Source: Trema orientale (lineage: Eukaryota > Streptophyta > Magnoliopsida > Rosales > Cannabaceae). From it: a stretch of DNA of 64,000 nucleotides. The notes beneath the pieces were generated by a model, which saw only the letters and a program-made list of their open reading frames with translations, was not told the DNA's origin and ran no database searches. The stretch is taken from positions 1,019,611-1,083,610 of the forward strand of contig JXTC01000038.1 of NCBI GenBank assembly GCA_002914845.1, in the 5' to 3' direction. Below, in pieces: positions 35,644-46,060 of this stretch (within the stretch, counting starts at the first letter, position 1; the number at the start of each line of letters is the position of its first letter). The position numbers were made by a program, and so were the translations under genes.

Positions 35644-36948
35644 ATGGCAACAGGACTAGTGCTCACGCCCACCAAAAAATCCAACGATGTCGTTCCACCA
35701 TCATGGGAAGAACTCCTGGGCAGCAAGAACTGGGAAGGCCTTCTGGAGCCCTCGCTGGAGCTCAGCCTCCGCGAGTTCATCCTCCGCTGCGGCAACTTCG
35801 CCGAAGCCGCCTACGACTGCTTCAACTCCAACACCATCTCCCCGCATTGCGGTAACAGTCGCTACGGCAAGAACACCTTCTTCAACGACGTGGTCCTCCA
35901 AAACGCTTCCAGCTACCAAGTCGTCTCCTTCCTCTACGCCACCTCTGGCATCGGCGATACCCGCAAGAACTTCTTCAAGCACCCGGACGCCGCCTTGGGC
36001 GAGTTCGCCTGGGACCGCGAGTCCAACTGGATGGGCTACGTGGCCGTCACCAACGACAAAGTCAGCAAAGCCAACGGCCGCCGCGAGATCTACGTGGCGT
36101 GGCGCGGAACTGTCGTGGGCTCCGAATGGATCAGCAACATCTTTGGGGCCGAGCGCACCTCTGCCAAGCCGCTGCTGGCTCCGAGATTGTTGGAAGGACA
36201 ACAATATTTCTCCTTGTGGGGAAAAGACGAGCCGTTTGTCCACGAGGGCTGGCTCTCCATTTACACCTCGGACAACGCCGGGTCCGAGTACGTCAAAACA
36301 AGCGCGAGAGTCCAACTCCACACCGTGATCCAAGAGCTCGTCAACAAGTACAAAGAAGAGAAGCTCAGCGTGGTGGTAACCGGGCACAGCCTCGGGGGTG
36401 CTCTGGCCACTCTCAGCGCGTTCGACCTCGTCGAAAACTACGTCGTGGGGAGAGACGTGCTCGTCGCGGCCTTCGTTTTCGGGTGTCCGCAAGTGGGGAA
36501 CACCGCGTTCAAGGAGAGGGTGGCCGAGCATTCGAACCTCAAGATTTTGCACGTGAAGAACGTGAGGGATATGGTGCCTCGCCTTCCCGATTGGAATCTC
36601 TGGTTTTACGTTCCTGTGGAGACGAGTGAGCTGGAGATCGATACCAACAAGTCTCCTTACTTGGAAACCAAACATACGGTTGATTATGCGCTTAATTGGC
36701 ACAACTTGGAGGTGAACTTGCACGTGGTGGCCTCGTGGAACGGGGCGGACAAGGCATTCGAGCCCAAGGTGAAGAGAAGCTTGGCTTTGGTGAACAAGTC
36801 GACGAGGTATCTAAAAGACGAGCTCAATGTGCCGGAGTCATGGTGGGTGGAGCGGAACAATGGGATGGTGTTCGATGAGGACAGTGGAGACTGGGTTTTG
36901 GATCCTCCACCACCGGCGGATCAGATGATCAGGACGGCGTTAAAATAA
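35644..36948 (+). CDS. Phospholipase A1-II / DAD1-like class 3 lipase
   Basis: Intronless, 434 aa. The serine-hydrolase nucleophile elbow GHSLGG lies at residues 247-252, so Ser249 is the nucleophile. Asp309 in NVRDMVPRLP is the likely acid and His360 in NLEVNLHVV the likely base (His353 is the alternative). EIYVAWRGT near 148-156 is the conserved oxyanion-side block, and WWVERNNGMV near 400-409 is the usual C-terminal motif. Length and the lack of a transit peptide match the cytosolic PLA1-II subgroup (such as Arabidopsis PLA1-IIgamma), which removes the sn-1 acyl chain from phospholipids or acylglycerols. The first ATG lies in a compact context right after the leader; the N-terminal WEELLGSKNWEGLLEP block, conserved in the family, supports it. 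The coding region is far richer in G and C, especially at third positions, than its AT-rich surroundings. Substrate is not deducible. Confidence 0.93.
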   Translation: MATGLVLTPTKKSNDVVPPSWEELLGSKNWEGLLEPSLELSLREFILRCGNFAEAAYDCFNSNTISPHCGNSRYGKNTFFNDVVLQNASSYQVVSFLYATSGIGDTRKNFFKHPDAALGEFAWDRESNWMGYVAVTNDKVSKANGRREIYVAWRGTVVGSEWISNIFGAERTSAKPLLAPRLLEGQQYFSLWGKDEPFVHEGWLSIYTSDNAGSEYVKTSARVQLHTVIQELVNKYKEEKLSVVVTGHSLGGALATLSAFDLVENYVVGRDVLVAAFVFGCPQVGNTAFKERVAEHSNLKILHVKNVRDMVPRLPDWNLWFYVPVETSELEIDTNKSPYLETKHTVDYALNWHNLEVNLHVVASWNGADKAFEPKVKRSLALVNKSTRYLKDELNVPESWWVERNNGMVFDEDSGDWVLDPPPPADQMIRTALK

Positions 36949-37119
36949 TGATCAACTAGTTCATCATGTTCATGATGATCGCAATGGATCAGGGACTTTG
37001 GGGTGATATATTCGACAGTAATGATCATCGATTATCTTCTCTGCCAATATCAAGTGGTTATAATGTCATTGCCTATTAGCTTTGAGCGATCATGCATGTA
37101 GTATGGCCTTAAAATAAAT

Positions 37120-37299
37120 AGCAATGCTATGGGGCACCAGTGGTGCCCAGCACACAGTGATGTGTCAGTTTGTCACTGGCTAATCATAATTATAATTTAA
37201 GTGGAGCTCATGTGGGACCCAGTTTATTAATTAAATCATCCAATGATAAACTGATACATCACTGTGGTGCTGGGCACCACTGGTACCCGTAGCATTGCT
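37120..37299. mobile_element. Mutator-like MITE, family A, copy 2
   Basis: A 180-bp unit with terminal inverted repeats of about 33 bp. The left end starts AGCAATGCTATGGGG and the right end, on the other strand, AGCAATGCTACGGGT; both continue to GTGGTGCCCAGCAC. Flanks ttaaaataaat (37109-37119) and ctaaaataaat (37300-37310) give an 11-bp duplication with one mismatch (10 bp perfect). It lies 171 bp past the lipase stop codon and could fall within its 3' transcript. The best-preserved copy of the family. Confidence 0.85.
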
Positions 37300-38487
37300 C
37301 TAAAATAAATAAGGAATAACAAATATGATACTGCAGGCCAATTAATTAAGAGTGTATTTATATGTGTGTATATCGATATCGATATCTGTGTTATATCTAT
37401 CTCTTGAGTGTAATGTTAAGACTTAATTAAGAGTGACTGATTGCACTCTTTATAGTCTGCCCTTGTGTAACATGTTTCCTTTTTTATTTAATAAAGATGA
37501 TCATCACCCTCCCTATGTAAACTATTTCTTTTCTTTTCTTTTTTGCTGTGAATATTATTTCTTTTATAATTTTGAATGATTTCTTTTCTAAAGATGTATT
37601 TATTTATTTATTTATTTATTTATTACGTGACAGGAGAAAGGAAAAGCTATAGGCATCAAAATCCTACAAGCAAAGATTTGTAAAATATTTTTAAAAGGAA
37701 TAAGTTATGACTTAGGAATATGATACACCAGTAAGATGCATATATATCATGTAATTCTAAACTGAAGATCATGCATAAAGGATAATTTTAGAAGTTCTCC
37801 TTTAAGGAAATAAAAGTTAAGTTTTCATAGGAAAGAGAACTTTATAGATGCATCAATTTTGTGGTTACAAAATTTTTTATATATATTATACATGAAAAGA
37901 TGAGAATTACAAGCCAGACTACCTTTACTGTAGACTACTCAAAGCAATAGAAGCAGAGAAGTAAAAGTTTATATAGCCGTACATTACTAGATGGATGATC
38001 TATGTGTGTATAAATATACACATTAGTTTTCTGTCATACACGGGGATAAAATTAGGAAATTATAATTAAAATATTAGATAAAACCAAAAAAAAAAGAAAA
38101 AGAAAATTGGGTGACTCTATTGTCACCCATTTCTTTATCTCTTCCCACCTTTCATTTTATAGATCACTAAATAATTGAAATAACCTTATATAAAATGACA
38201 TAGTGGACATAAATAACACTAGAGATTTAGAATTTTCTTTCTTAACAATTTTTTTTCTCCATACACCCCCTGCGAATCGTTAAAATTAAATTCTTAAGCA
38301 GGAAATTTATTTTTAGGTAAATAAGGCTTTTACAGTAGTAAGAAAAAATATTATAAATTCTCAATTCTAACTATCTCACCTAAAAACTCTAAATAGTAAT
38401 TCATAAACTCTAGCTCTCTTATTAGTCCTCAAGAACCCTAAATAATATTCAAAAGCTATAAAAACTGAATTTTTTTAAGGCTAGATG
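37300..38487. other. Intergenic AT-rich sequence with (TTTA)n
   Basis: A (TTTA)n microsatellite lies at about 37597-37624. No gene or larger repeat recognised. Confidence 0.45.
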
Positions 38488-40578
38488 TGTAAATTTGAAC
38501 CAATGGTATTTTGGTAAATACTAATTTTTTAATATTTAATTCAAAATATCTTGGCTATAGTTTCCAGAAATTACATTTAAATCCCCTCATTCCCTCATCT
38601 TCTCACACACAAGTCCCCCCAGAAAACTAAAGAGCACCAAAGCTGTTCGAGCTTCCTACCGCTCTGTCCGTCGCCGGCCACACACCACCCCGCAAGCTCC
38701 AGTACACTCTGACAAAGCCATATCGGCAAGTCTCGCTGGAAATCATTGACCGACGCCGGAGGTCGGTCACCTTGATATTTCCAACCATGGTGAAGTTTTT
38801 CGGCCATTAGAACTTCATCGAACGTCTTTTCACGACACCGCCAGTACGGTTGGATTTGTCAGGCTGTCGGCGATATTTCCTGATCGGTCTCGGCCGTCAT
38901 CTCACCACCGATAAGAATCTCACAGTGGCAGTTTTACAAATATGTTTATAAAGTGACAATTTTATAATTATTTTGTTAAGTAATTATTTTACCCAAAATA
39001 ATTATATGAGGTGCAAGAGGGGGTTAAAATCATGAATAATTATGGTTTTTAGGCGTTAAAATATTATTCAAAAGTGTGTTAATTTTTTAATTGAAAAAGT
39101 GGACATTTTTCAAGTAAATTCCAAAAATGGACATTTTTCTAACTTTCGGATTTTAAGCCCATTTAAGGCTCGGGACCTCGAAACTGAATTTTGACTTTGA
39201 ATTTGGACTCAGTGATATCGAGAGATGAATTTTAAATAGTACCGTTTTTCATGCCACAGACCGAGTCCCACTTCGGGACACATATTTGACAAATTAATGT
39301 CTAACTTAGTATTTTTGGGCACTCTGAATTCAGTGGTGACCTTCGTTTCTCAATTTGAGGCTCCATTAGAAAAGCCACTTTTTCAAGTGAGCTTATCGGG
39401 ATTCCGAAACGACCGTCCAAGCACCCAGCAGGTGACCAACCTGAGATTTTTCGAGCTTCGTTAACTTAATATACCTATCATCTTGAGGTAGGGGATTCAA
39501 TTACCATGTTTTCTATAATTTTAGTAAAATGTGATTATTATATTATAGACTGCTCTAGATAGTTTATGAATAGTTTTGTGCATGATTAATATTTTGGTTT
39601 ATATAAATATATTTGTGTTACATTATTAAAATATTAAAAAGCACAAAACAACTTTTGATTAAAAATCAGAGCACGTCTAGAACGTTATTGCATAGTTGTT
39701 TGTACTACCTCATATATTGCACATATCATAGGATCACACATGAGGTCCATCTTAGACATCACAGTGCTTAGTAGGCGGCCAGTACCCCCGACCTCGATGA
39801 GAGCCCGTAAACCCACGTGGGTTCATCCAATTTCCCTCACTCAGTAGACATAGGTATTCAATTGCCCCTCTGGTTTGGTAGGCATAGATACATGGGTGTC
39901 CCTCCAGTTTTCTGGGATTAGATATCAGACAGAGAGTACTTAGTATAGGTAATATGAGTTACTCTGGTTCGTGATAAGAGGATGTGAGTTCATGGGATGG
40001 GTTAATTTGTGATATGTGCACTATGGATTATTTATCTGGTTTTTCTTTATGGTTTTGACTATCATTTCTGATAATGATTTTCAACGTATAGTTGGTTTAA
40101 TATTTTGCGAACTGTTTTCGAAATAACTAACCATGAAGGGATTTTAGAATTGAAGGTTTTTCCAAAAAGGTAATTAGATATCCTACTAGGCATTTCATAC
40201 TCATCCCCCTACTTTCCCTCTCAGGTAGTGCTGAGTGTGACTTTAGAAACTCAGGAGCAGGATAGTGAGGAGTTTGTTACTTTGTTGATAATTGGTAACT
40301 ATGTAAAGTATTACCATTTACTTTCTTGGCTTGTAATAATACCTAAGGACCTGTTTCACAGATTTAGTCTGTAAAACTTTTATTTGGATTGTGAGAATAT
40401 GAGTGATGATGCTTGGTTTTATTTTATAAATTTTACTATCAATCTACGTTTACCGATGATTGTAAAACTGTGGGAATTTTACTTTTAAAACTATTTTATA
40501 AATTTTTCAAAAACTTCTATTGAATTTACATTTATGAAATTCTCTTTCTGCCACTGGCCCGGGGTTCGGGTCGTAACA
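38488..40578 (+). mobile_element. Gypsy-like solo LTR, copy 2 (fossil)
   Basis: About 2.09 kb from TGTAAATTTG to GGTCGTAACA. It has the same order of landmarks as the reverse complement of 17532-19722: GGTATTTTGGT near the start, a GC-richer section near 38640-38900, TTTAAGGCTCGGGACCTCG near 39163, GAATTCAGTGGTGA near 39328 and a CCCGTAAACCCACGTGG block near 39805. Both lack internal coding domains. Left edge is approximate and no target-site duplication was found. Old. Confidence 0.55.
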
Positions 40579-41218
40579 AAAGCTCTAGCTTTCTTTTCTT
40601 GTTCATAAAAACACTATAAATACTCAAGAATCCTGAAAAATAATTCAAGAAACTCTATCACTCTATAGTTTTTGAAAACTACAAAAAATTAAGAACTCTA
40701 TATTTCTTAGAGAAATATTTAATAATTAGTAATTTAAATCTCAAAAGTTGGGTCTCTCAGTCTTGATTAATAAGATGAATTTTGTCGAGAAAACAAAATA
40801 TAATTAAAGAAGATCAAGATAAAGGATTGAGACAATACTAATACTAATTGGTGGAAACAAAAAATTTTACTTGATTTCATGGTTAATTTTTGAATAAGAA
40901 AGATTAAAAAGAGGTGCATAGGAAAATGCTTGACTTATTTAATATTTAAAAAAATAAAAAGAATTAACTTGACTTATATCATACTATTTATTAGTATTTA
41001 ATGTATGTCTTTTTTAACACTACTTTGTTTTTTTGAAAGATTTAACACTACTTATTAACTCCAATCTTTTTAGTCATGATCATATCAGTCATGTCATTAT
41101 ATTTATATGTTTAATATTACAAATATATGCTATAGAAATAGGAAATTTTCCTTATTTGTTTATGTTTATTAATCAAAGGGTACTACTCAAAAAAGAAAAC
41201 ACATGACTCATACATCTC
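40579..41218. other. AT-rich intergenic sequence
   Basis: No recognisable coding region or repeat. Confidence 0.4.
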
Positions 41219-41720
41219 TATAAAAACTGCCCTTCTCTCTCAAGTGATCTCAACGATCACTCACAATACTAGCCTTCCTATCTCTTTTTAAAACAAAGCC
41301 TTCCTCTTCTCTCTAGTTTTCTCTCTAGTTTTTCCCGCTGCCTTGAGTTTTTAGCTATAGTTATTTGAGTGTCTAGTAATTTTGTAGCTAGAATTCTTAG
41401 TGTGTTGGAGTTCGTAGCAATCCAGTTCATAGAGTGGAGGTGTTTGTACTTTACTTGCTACTCTTATCGTTGTATTCTGGGAAACTGATGCTAACAAATC
41501 CTTAAGCATTCTACCGGAGGGAGTGAATCAATTTTAAGGACACTGTGTGTCACACAGGCCTCGACTATTAACATAGTTACTAATTAAGTTTCGTACCAAG
41601 CAATTGGAGTAAATTTTTGGTAACTTTAAATTTTGTTTTCAAGTTTATTGTAAATGTTTGTTGAATTATTTTCTAACCTCATATATTGCATATGCTTATT
41701 TGTTATTATTATTCCTATAG
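41219..41720 (+). other. Possible promoter and leader of an unrecognised transcript
   Basis: A TATA-like ctataaaaac at 41218-41227 is followed by a pyrimidine-rich leader-like stretch (about 41230-41330) and by an acceptor-like ATTCCTATAG at 41711-41720 ahead of an ATG. The pattern could equally be the end of an LTR. Confidence 0.3.
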
Positions 41721-42096
41721 AATATGTCTTGTGAGCAAGCAGTTAGGGTTACTGTGATAAAGATCCGCTTCGCCAAAATCATTCGCAAATCAAAGAAGCA
41801 ACTCAACGACAATGAAAAAGCCCGTACTAGTTCTAGTACTGGTACGGCTCACGAAGTTGATCCTCTCAATAAAAGTAGATGAGAAGCTTGATCAAAAGTC
41901 TATCATCAAGAAACCTCAAAGATCAAGAAATCATCATGATGATTTTCACAGGCAGTTGATGATGACCAAGAAGGGGCATTGTGCTCAAGATCAATTCGTT
42001 GTTTATGATGATTTTGATCGTCATGATGAGTTGAATACGAAGAAGAGACGCTATCGCCGAGTAGTCGAAACACGAAGAAAAGCTTATTATGTTTAT

Positions 42097-42171
42097 GAAT
42101 TGATGATGAAGAAGAAAGCTAATGAAGATCATCATGAATTGATGATGAAGAAGAAAGCTAATGAAGATTAT
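42097..42171 (+). repeat. Two-unit tandem repeat in the coding-like fragment
   Basis: Unit 42097-42135 (39 bp) and unit 42136-42171 (36 bp) both start GAATTGATGATGAAGAAG. The 3-bp difference keeps the frame. Confidence 0.75.
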
Positions 42172-42310
42172 GAATTGGTAAAGCAGAGATCGAAAGAGAA
42201 AGAGAAGCTGTTCGGATTGCCCTTAACAACTTCAAACCTATCGAGATGTTTGATGATAACCATTGGGCTATAGTGGAGTTTCAGAAGCTGTTGGGCTCTT
42301 CAATTGCGGG

Positions 42311-43007
42311 TAGGGATGTCAACGGGGCGGGGCGGGACCGGTTTTGTGTTTACCATTCCCGTCCCCATTAGTATTTTACTATACTATCCCCGCATCTTTC
42401 ACCATTTTATTTGGTGCGGGGCAATTTCGGGGAATCCCCATCGGGGATCGGTTTCCCCATTGGTATATCGGGGTCCCCGTTTGGAATCGTCATCTTGTAT
42501 AAATTAAATAATTCTATGTTAGTTCAAATCTTTTAAAAGTCTAATTACATCGAAAAATAATGAAAATTAAAGTTAACTTCATTGAAAATTCCAATTTTAG
42601 ACATAAATAACTAAAAAACACATTCAAATAAAACTTTAACATGTTAGAATTGTCAAATATAAAATATTTAATACTAAAATCATATAGCAGATCATTCATT
42701 CATAAAGCTAACACAATCTCAAATAACTCAAAAAATATTAGTATATGACTATATATTATTAAATCTTTTTTCTTTTTAAAAAACATCTACTTGAACCACT
42801 ATTATATAAAAAAATAGAAAATTAACCTATATATAATCGGGGCGGAGTCGGTGCGGGACACTCAATCCCAAGCCCGCCCCGCCCCGCTAAATATTAAACG
42901 GAGAATCCCCTCCCCATGCCCCGCACCATTTATAACGGTGAAAGCCCGCCCCATTCGGGTCGGTGCACCACGGTGCACCACCCCATTCGGTGAAATTGAC
43001 ATCCCTA
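42311..43007. mobile_element. Non-autonomous hAT element with perfect 8-bp duplication
   Basis: A 697-bp unit with 12-bp terminal inverted repeats TAGGGATGTCAA..TTGACATCCCTA. It is flanked by ATTGCGGG at 42303-42310 and 43008-43015, an exact 8-bp duplication as made by hAT transposases. The subterminal parts are GC-rich (GGGGCGGGGCGGG at left, CCCGCCCCGCCCCGC at right) and the middle is AT-rich. No transposase frame. The intact duplication suggests a fairly young insertion. Confidence 0.85.
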
Positions 43008-43035
43008 ATTGCGGGTGTATATGTAGGTATTAACT

Positions 43036-43172
43036 GATTGATCAATATTGATACTAGTCCTAGTTTTGAATTATTTCTTTCCTTAAATATTCCATTTCTA
43101 TATTTTTGTGGTTCTGTTTTTATGTGTAGAGTGAGTCTAGGGTTTTAACTTGAATAAGGTGTTAGTAACGGT
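43036..43172 (+). repeat. Direct repeat D, copy 1
   Basis: Shares phrases with 44272-44426 in the same order: AATATTGAT, CAGTCCTAGTTTT/TAGTCCTAGTTTT, TTGTGGTTCT, TTTTTATGT and a CTAGGG..TTTA..TTGA end. Diverged. It may be a duplicated piece of the neighbouring unrecognised gene or repeat. Confidence 0.55.
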
Positions 43173-43264
43173 ACACTAGTAAGGAGTATTTATAAGATTT
43201 TACACAGATATTTTGGTTACCCTAATTTGCTTCCTCTACATAAAGGGTATTAGGGTGTCTTTGG

Positions 43265-43410
43265 ACAATTTGCAAAGTCTGAGAGAAATGTGAGTATGAG
43301 ATTTCTTTGTAACTCTTCATCATAGTGATAACCTGCAACGACTAAAAGTGGATGTAGCACTCACATTAAGAGCGAATCACTATAAATTCTTATGTGTTAG
43401 CTTGCTTTTG
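43265..43410 (+). mobile_element. Copia-type LTR fragment, family C (fossil)
   Basis: The reverse complement closely matches 20390-20560. The plus strand contains AAAAGTGGATGTAGCACTCA, the U5-like block common in Copia LTRs, then TATAAATTCTTATGTGTTAG. No internal domains adjoin it. Confidence 0.45.
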
Positions 43411-44271
43411 TTTTTCAGTTTTATAGCTATTGGTAGTAAAGGATTAGATGCCTTAATTCTCTACATAAGGGTGCTTAGGGCTTTAACTTAATGAAGAGTG
43501 TTATCTTAGGGGGAGTAACAATTAATATCGGCAGGTCGTATTCGTGTCTTATTAATACACATGTATAACAACATATACTAACTCCATGCGAGTTAATGGG
43601 TTTCGAGTCGTACTGTCATATCGTGTCACAAATTGTTGGGCCCTATCTGAGGTGTATAAGACTTTTGATTGAATGGTTTTGATGGCCATTATTATCATCA
43701 TGATTTCAAAAATCTCCTTAATTATAGCTCCAGTGGCAATTAAGTCATTTTCTTAAATTTTCTTTCAATTGACAACAAAAAGTAATTCACATGCCCTATA
43801 TTGACATAAAAAATCTTAAGTTCGAAAACTTAAAAGGAAAAAAAAAAAAAAAAAAGAGAGATTAAGAAGGGAAATAAAACACAAATTCACTTGTTTTTTT
43901 CGTCTTCCAATAATGTTCAAAGACCCAAAAAAAAAAAGTTTAATAAAGAATTTGCAGCAAGGAAGCCTCATGCACTAACATACGTTTGGGATTAATTCTA
44001 GAGGCTATTTTTAACTTTTAAAAGTGGCTAGAGGAGGGAGAAAAAAAACACACATACATACAAATATGAAATTTATCTCTTTCATATGAAAACTTGATAT
44101 ATCCATTTTAGTACTTTATCATTCAACAGCACATAAATATATATAGTTTAACAAATACTCAGATTTTACTTTTAAACGGCACAATAATTTTATAAATTAA
44201 ATTACTAAATGTCCAGACCTTTTTTTCTGACAGTAACCTCTTGGTCACAATATAATTATAGCAAGCTTAAT

Positions 44272-44426
44272 TTGATTAATAAATATTGATATCAGTCCTA
44301 GTTTTATACTATATATGTCTTTTCTCTCTCAACCATGTAAGTGTTCCATGTCTATAAGTTTGTGGTTCTATTTTTATGTATATACATAGGGGCTAGGGAT
44401 TTACCTTGATTATGAGTGTTTCTACG
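44272..44426 (+). repeat. Direct repeat D, copy 2
   Basis: Second diverged copy of 43036-43172, about 1.2 kb downstream and in the same orientation. Confidence 0.55.
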
Positions 44427-44429
44427 GTC

Positions 44430-46060
44430 TAAAAGGCTTTGGCTCCGGGAGCGAAGTGGTGCAAGTGGGGGGCCCTTTGCCCCCTAAACTTTTTCTTCAT
44501 TTTTAACTTTAGTACTATATAAGATTTTATTTCCTATACTTTGGCTCATTAAGATTTTTATTTCTAGTTTTGTCCCCACTTTAAGTTGTGAGATTTTATT
44601 TTCAATCAATGCCCTAGTTTTTGTCATTATTATATAGTTACGTACAATATGAAGTTGGGAGGTTATATTTGCACCTAACATTTTTTTTAAAATTTATGAT
44701 TATTCATTCTTAATAATTACACCCATTTTATTACACTTTCATTAAAGTTTTTCAACGAACATCTCATCTCCAGCCCTGATAATATTTATTGTTATCAACC
44801 ACAAAAAATCATTATTATTATCATTATTACTATTATGTTTATAATTTTCTCTGAAGGAAATTTATTATGTTTATAATTATTCTGAAAATTTTGTTCATCA
44901 ATTCAAGAAGAAAATGATGATTTCCAGCAAAAACAAGATAATGATAAGGACTGGTCCTCAACACTGAATATATACATATAAAGGAACTTAAATTCTATTT
45001 AGTTCCAAGAATGTTGCATTTTAAACGTCTTTTTCTTTTTCCTTTGTTTGTCTGCTAAAACGACGATTGTCATTTTTTTTTTTTAGAGTTTTTGTTTCTT
45101 TCTTTTTTTCTTTTTTCTCAATTAATCATTGAAACAAGTTTTTACCATAGTTGAAAGAATATCCTCTTCCTCTCTTTTTGATTTACATCTAAAAAAAATA
45201 TAAACTCTTATTTAAAAAACATAAACTTTATTTGATATCTACAAACACGAACAAATCAATCGAATATTTTTTTTTATATTTTTTAAATTGGTTAATTTTG
45301 TATTTTTCTTCCAGAAAATAAATGCCTTAATATCAATAGAGATGTCAAAATTAATAAGTGAATTAAATTGATAGGATAAATAAGAAATACTTATTAGGAA
45401 TAATATGGGGTTCCAATATTAAAAGTTACAATTTTTAAAATATTCAATGGGATTAATTTAGATTAGAGGTGCCTTTATGCTTCTTAGGATACAAATATAG
45501 CTCCCCTATAAGGTTTTATCATATACTTTAGTCCCATCGAGATTTTTGTTTCTACTTTTGTCCCTTTCTTTGAGATGTAAAATGTCATTTCTATCCCCAA
45601 CTTCAGGCCCTTTTAACCTTTTAACTTTTATTTTCTATTCAATTTTCTAAACCAAATTGATGGGGAAAACGGGGATTTGGGAAGACTCTCCTTGTGTCCA
45701 ATTGACTCTAAGTCTATATGTTAGTGAAGACCCAATACAAAAGGTAGAAGACTTTTTTAGACAATCTAACAAGGTGTATTTTATCCTTTACATTTTTTTT
45801 AATTAAAAATTTGATTAGTTGTAATTTTGTATGTTTACGAAGATTTCATAGATGTAAAAGTTTCATTTTTATTTTTGATAATGTGAGAAACTGATATACA
45901 ATGCTTCTAAAATATGAAAATTCCTCGTGACCATATCCTATGGTCATTAATTTGGGAACATTATTGTAATATTCAAATAGTGTTTTGTATTATAATTGTA
46001 TAAAAAAATTTGTCTTCGCCCCACTGAAAAATGAGTTCAGGGCTCCGCCACTATTTGGCT
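44430..46060. repeat. Probable interspersed element, unclassified
   Basis: The left edge GGCTTTGGCTCCGGGAGCG and right edge CAGGGCTCCGCCACTA look like the ends of one element, and related phrases recur inside. AAGATTTTATTTCC..TACTTTGGCTCATTAAGATTTT near 44520 is echoed by AAGGTTTTATCATATACTTT near 45510. No domain is recognisable. Edges are approximate. Confidence 0.35.

Larger units (their letters stand above)
41724..43050 (+). pseudogene. Unrecognised exon-like coding fragment interrupted by a hAT element
   Basis: The ATG at 41724 begins a frame (MSCEQAVRVTVIK) that stops near 41880. An overlapping frame runs 41812-42273 with Lys/Asp/His-rich sequence. A third frame nearby reads EREREAVRIALNNFKPIEMF and DNHWAIVEFQKLLGSS up to the hAT insertion at 42311. 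The last piece faintly recalls the C-terminal helix of GTE bromodomain factors (EREAAR-type), but I would not name it on this. A 36-39-bp tandem duplication lies at 42097-42171. After the hAT element the frame continues for only a few codons. Probably a broken gene or gene fragment. Confidence 0.35.

Noticed and set aside
36099-36629. 176-codon plus-strand frame inside the lipase, and the 213-codon frame at 35687
   Set aside because: Both are composition shadows of the lipase in other frames, rich in Arg/Ser/Pro, with no family resemblance.
35701-36723. 340-codon open frame antisense to the lipase
   Set aside because: It lies wholly within the GC-rich lipase gene, shows no domain, and is explained by low stop-codon frequency in GC3-rich sequence.
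37597-37624. CRISPR-like or satellite array
   Set aside because: Simple TTTA microsatellite only; no spaced repeats in this eukaryotic DNA.
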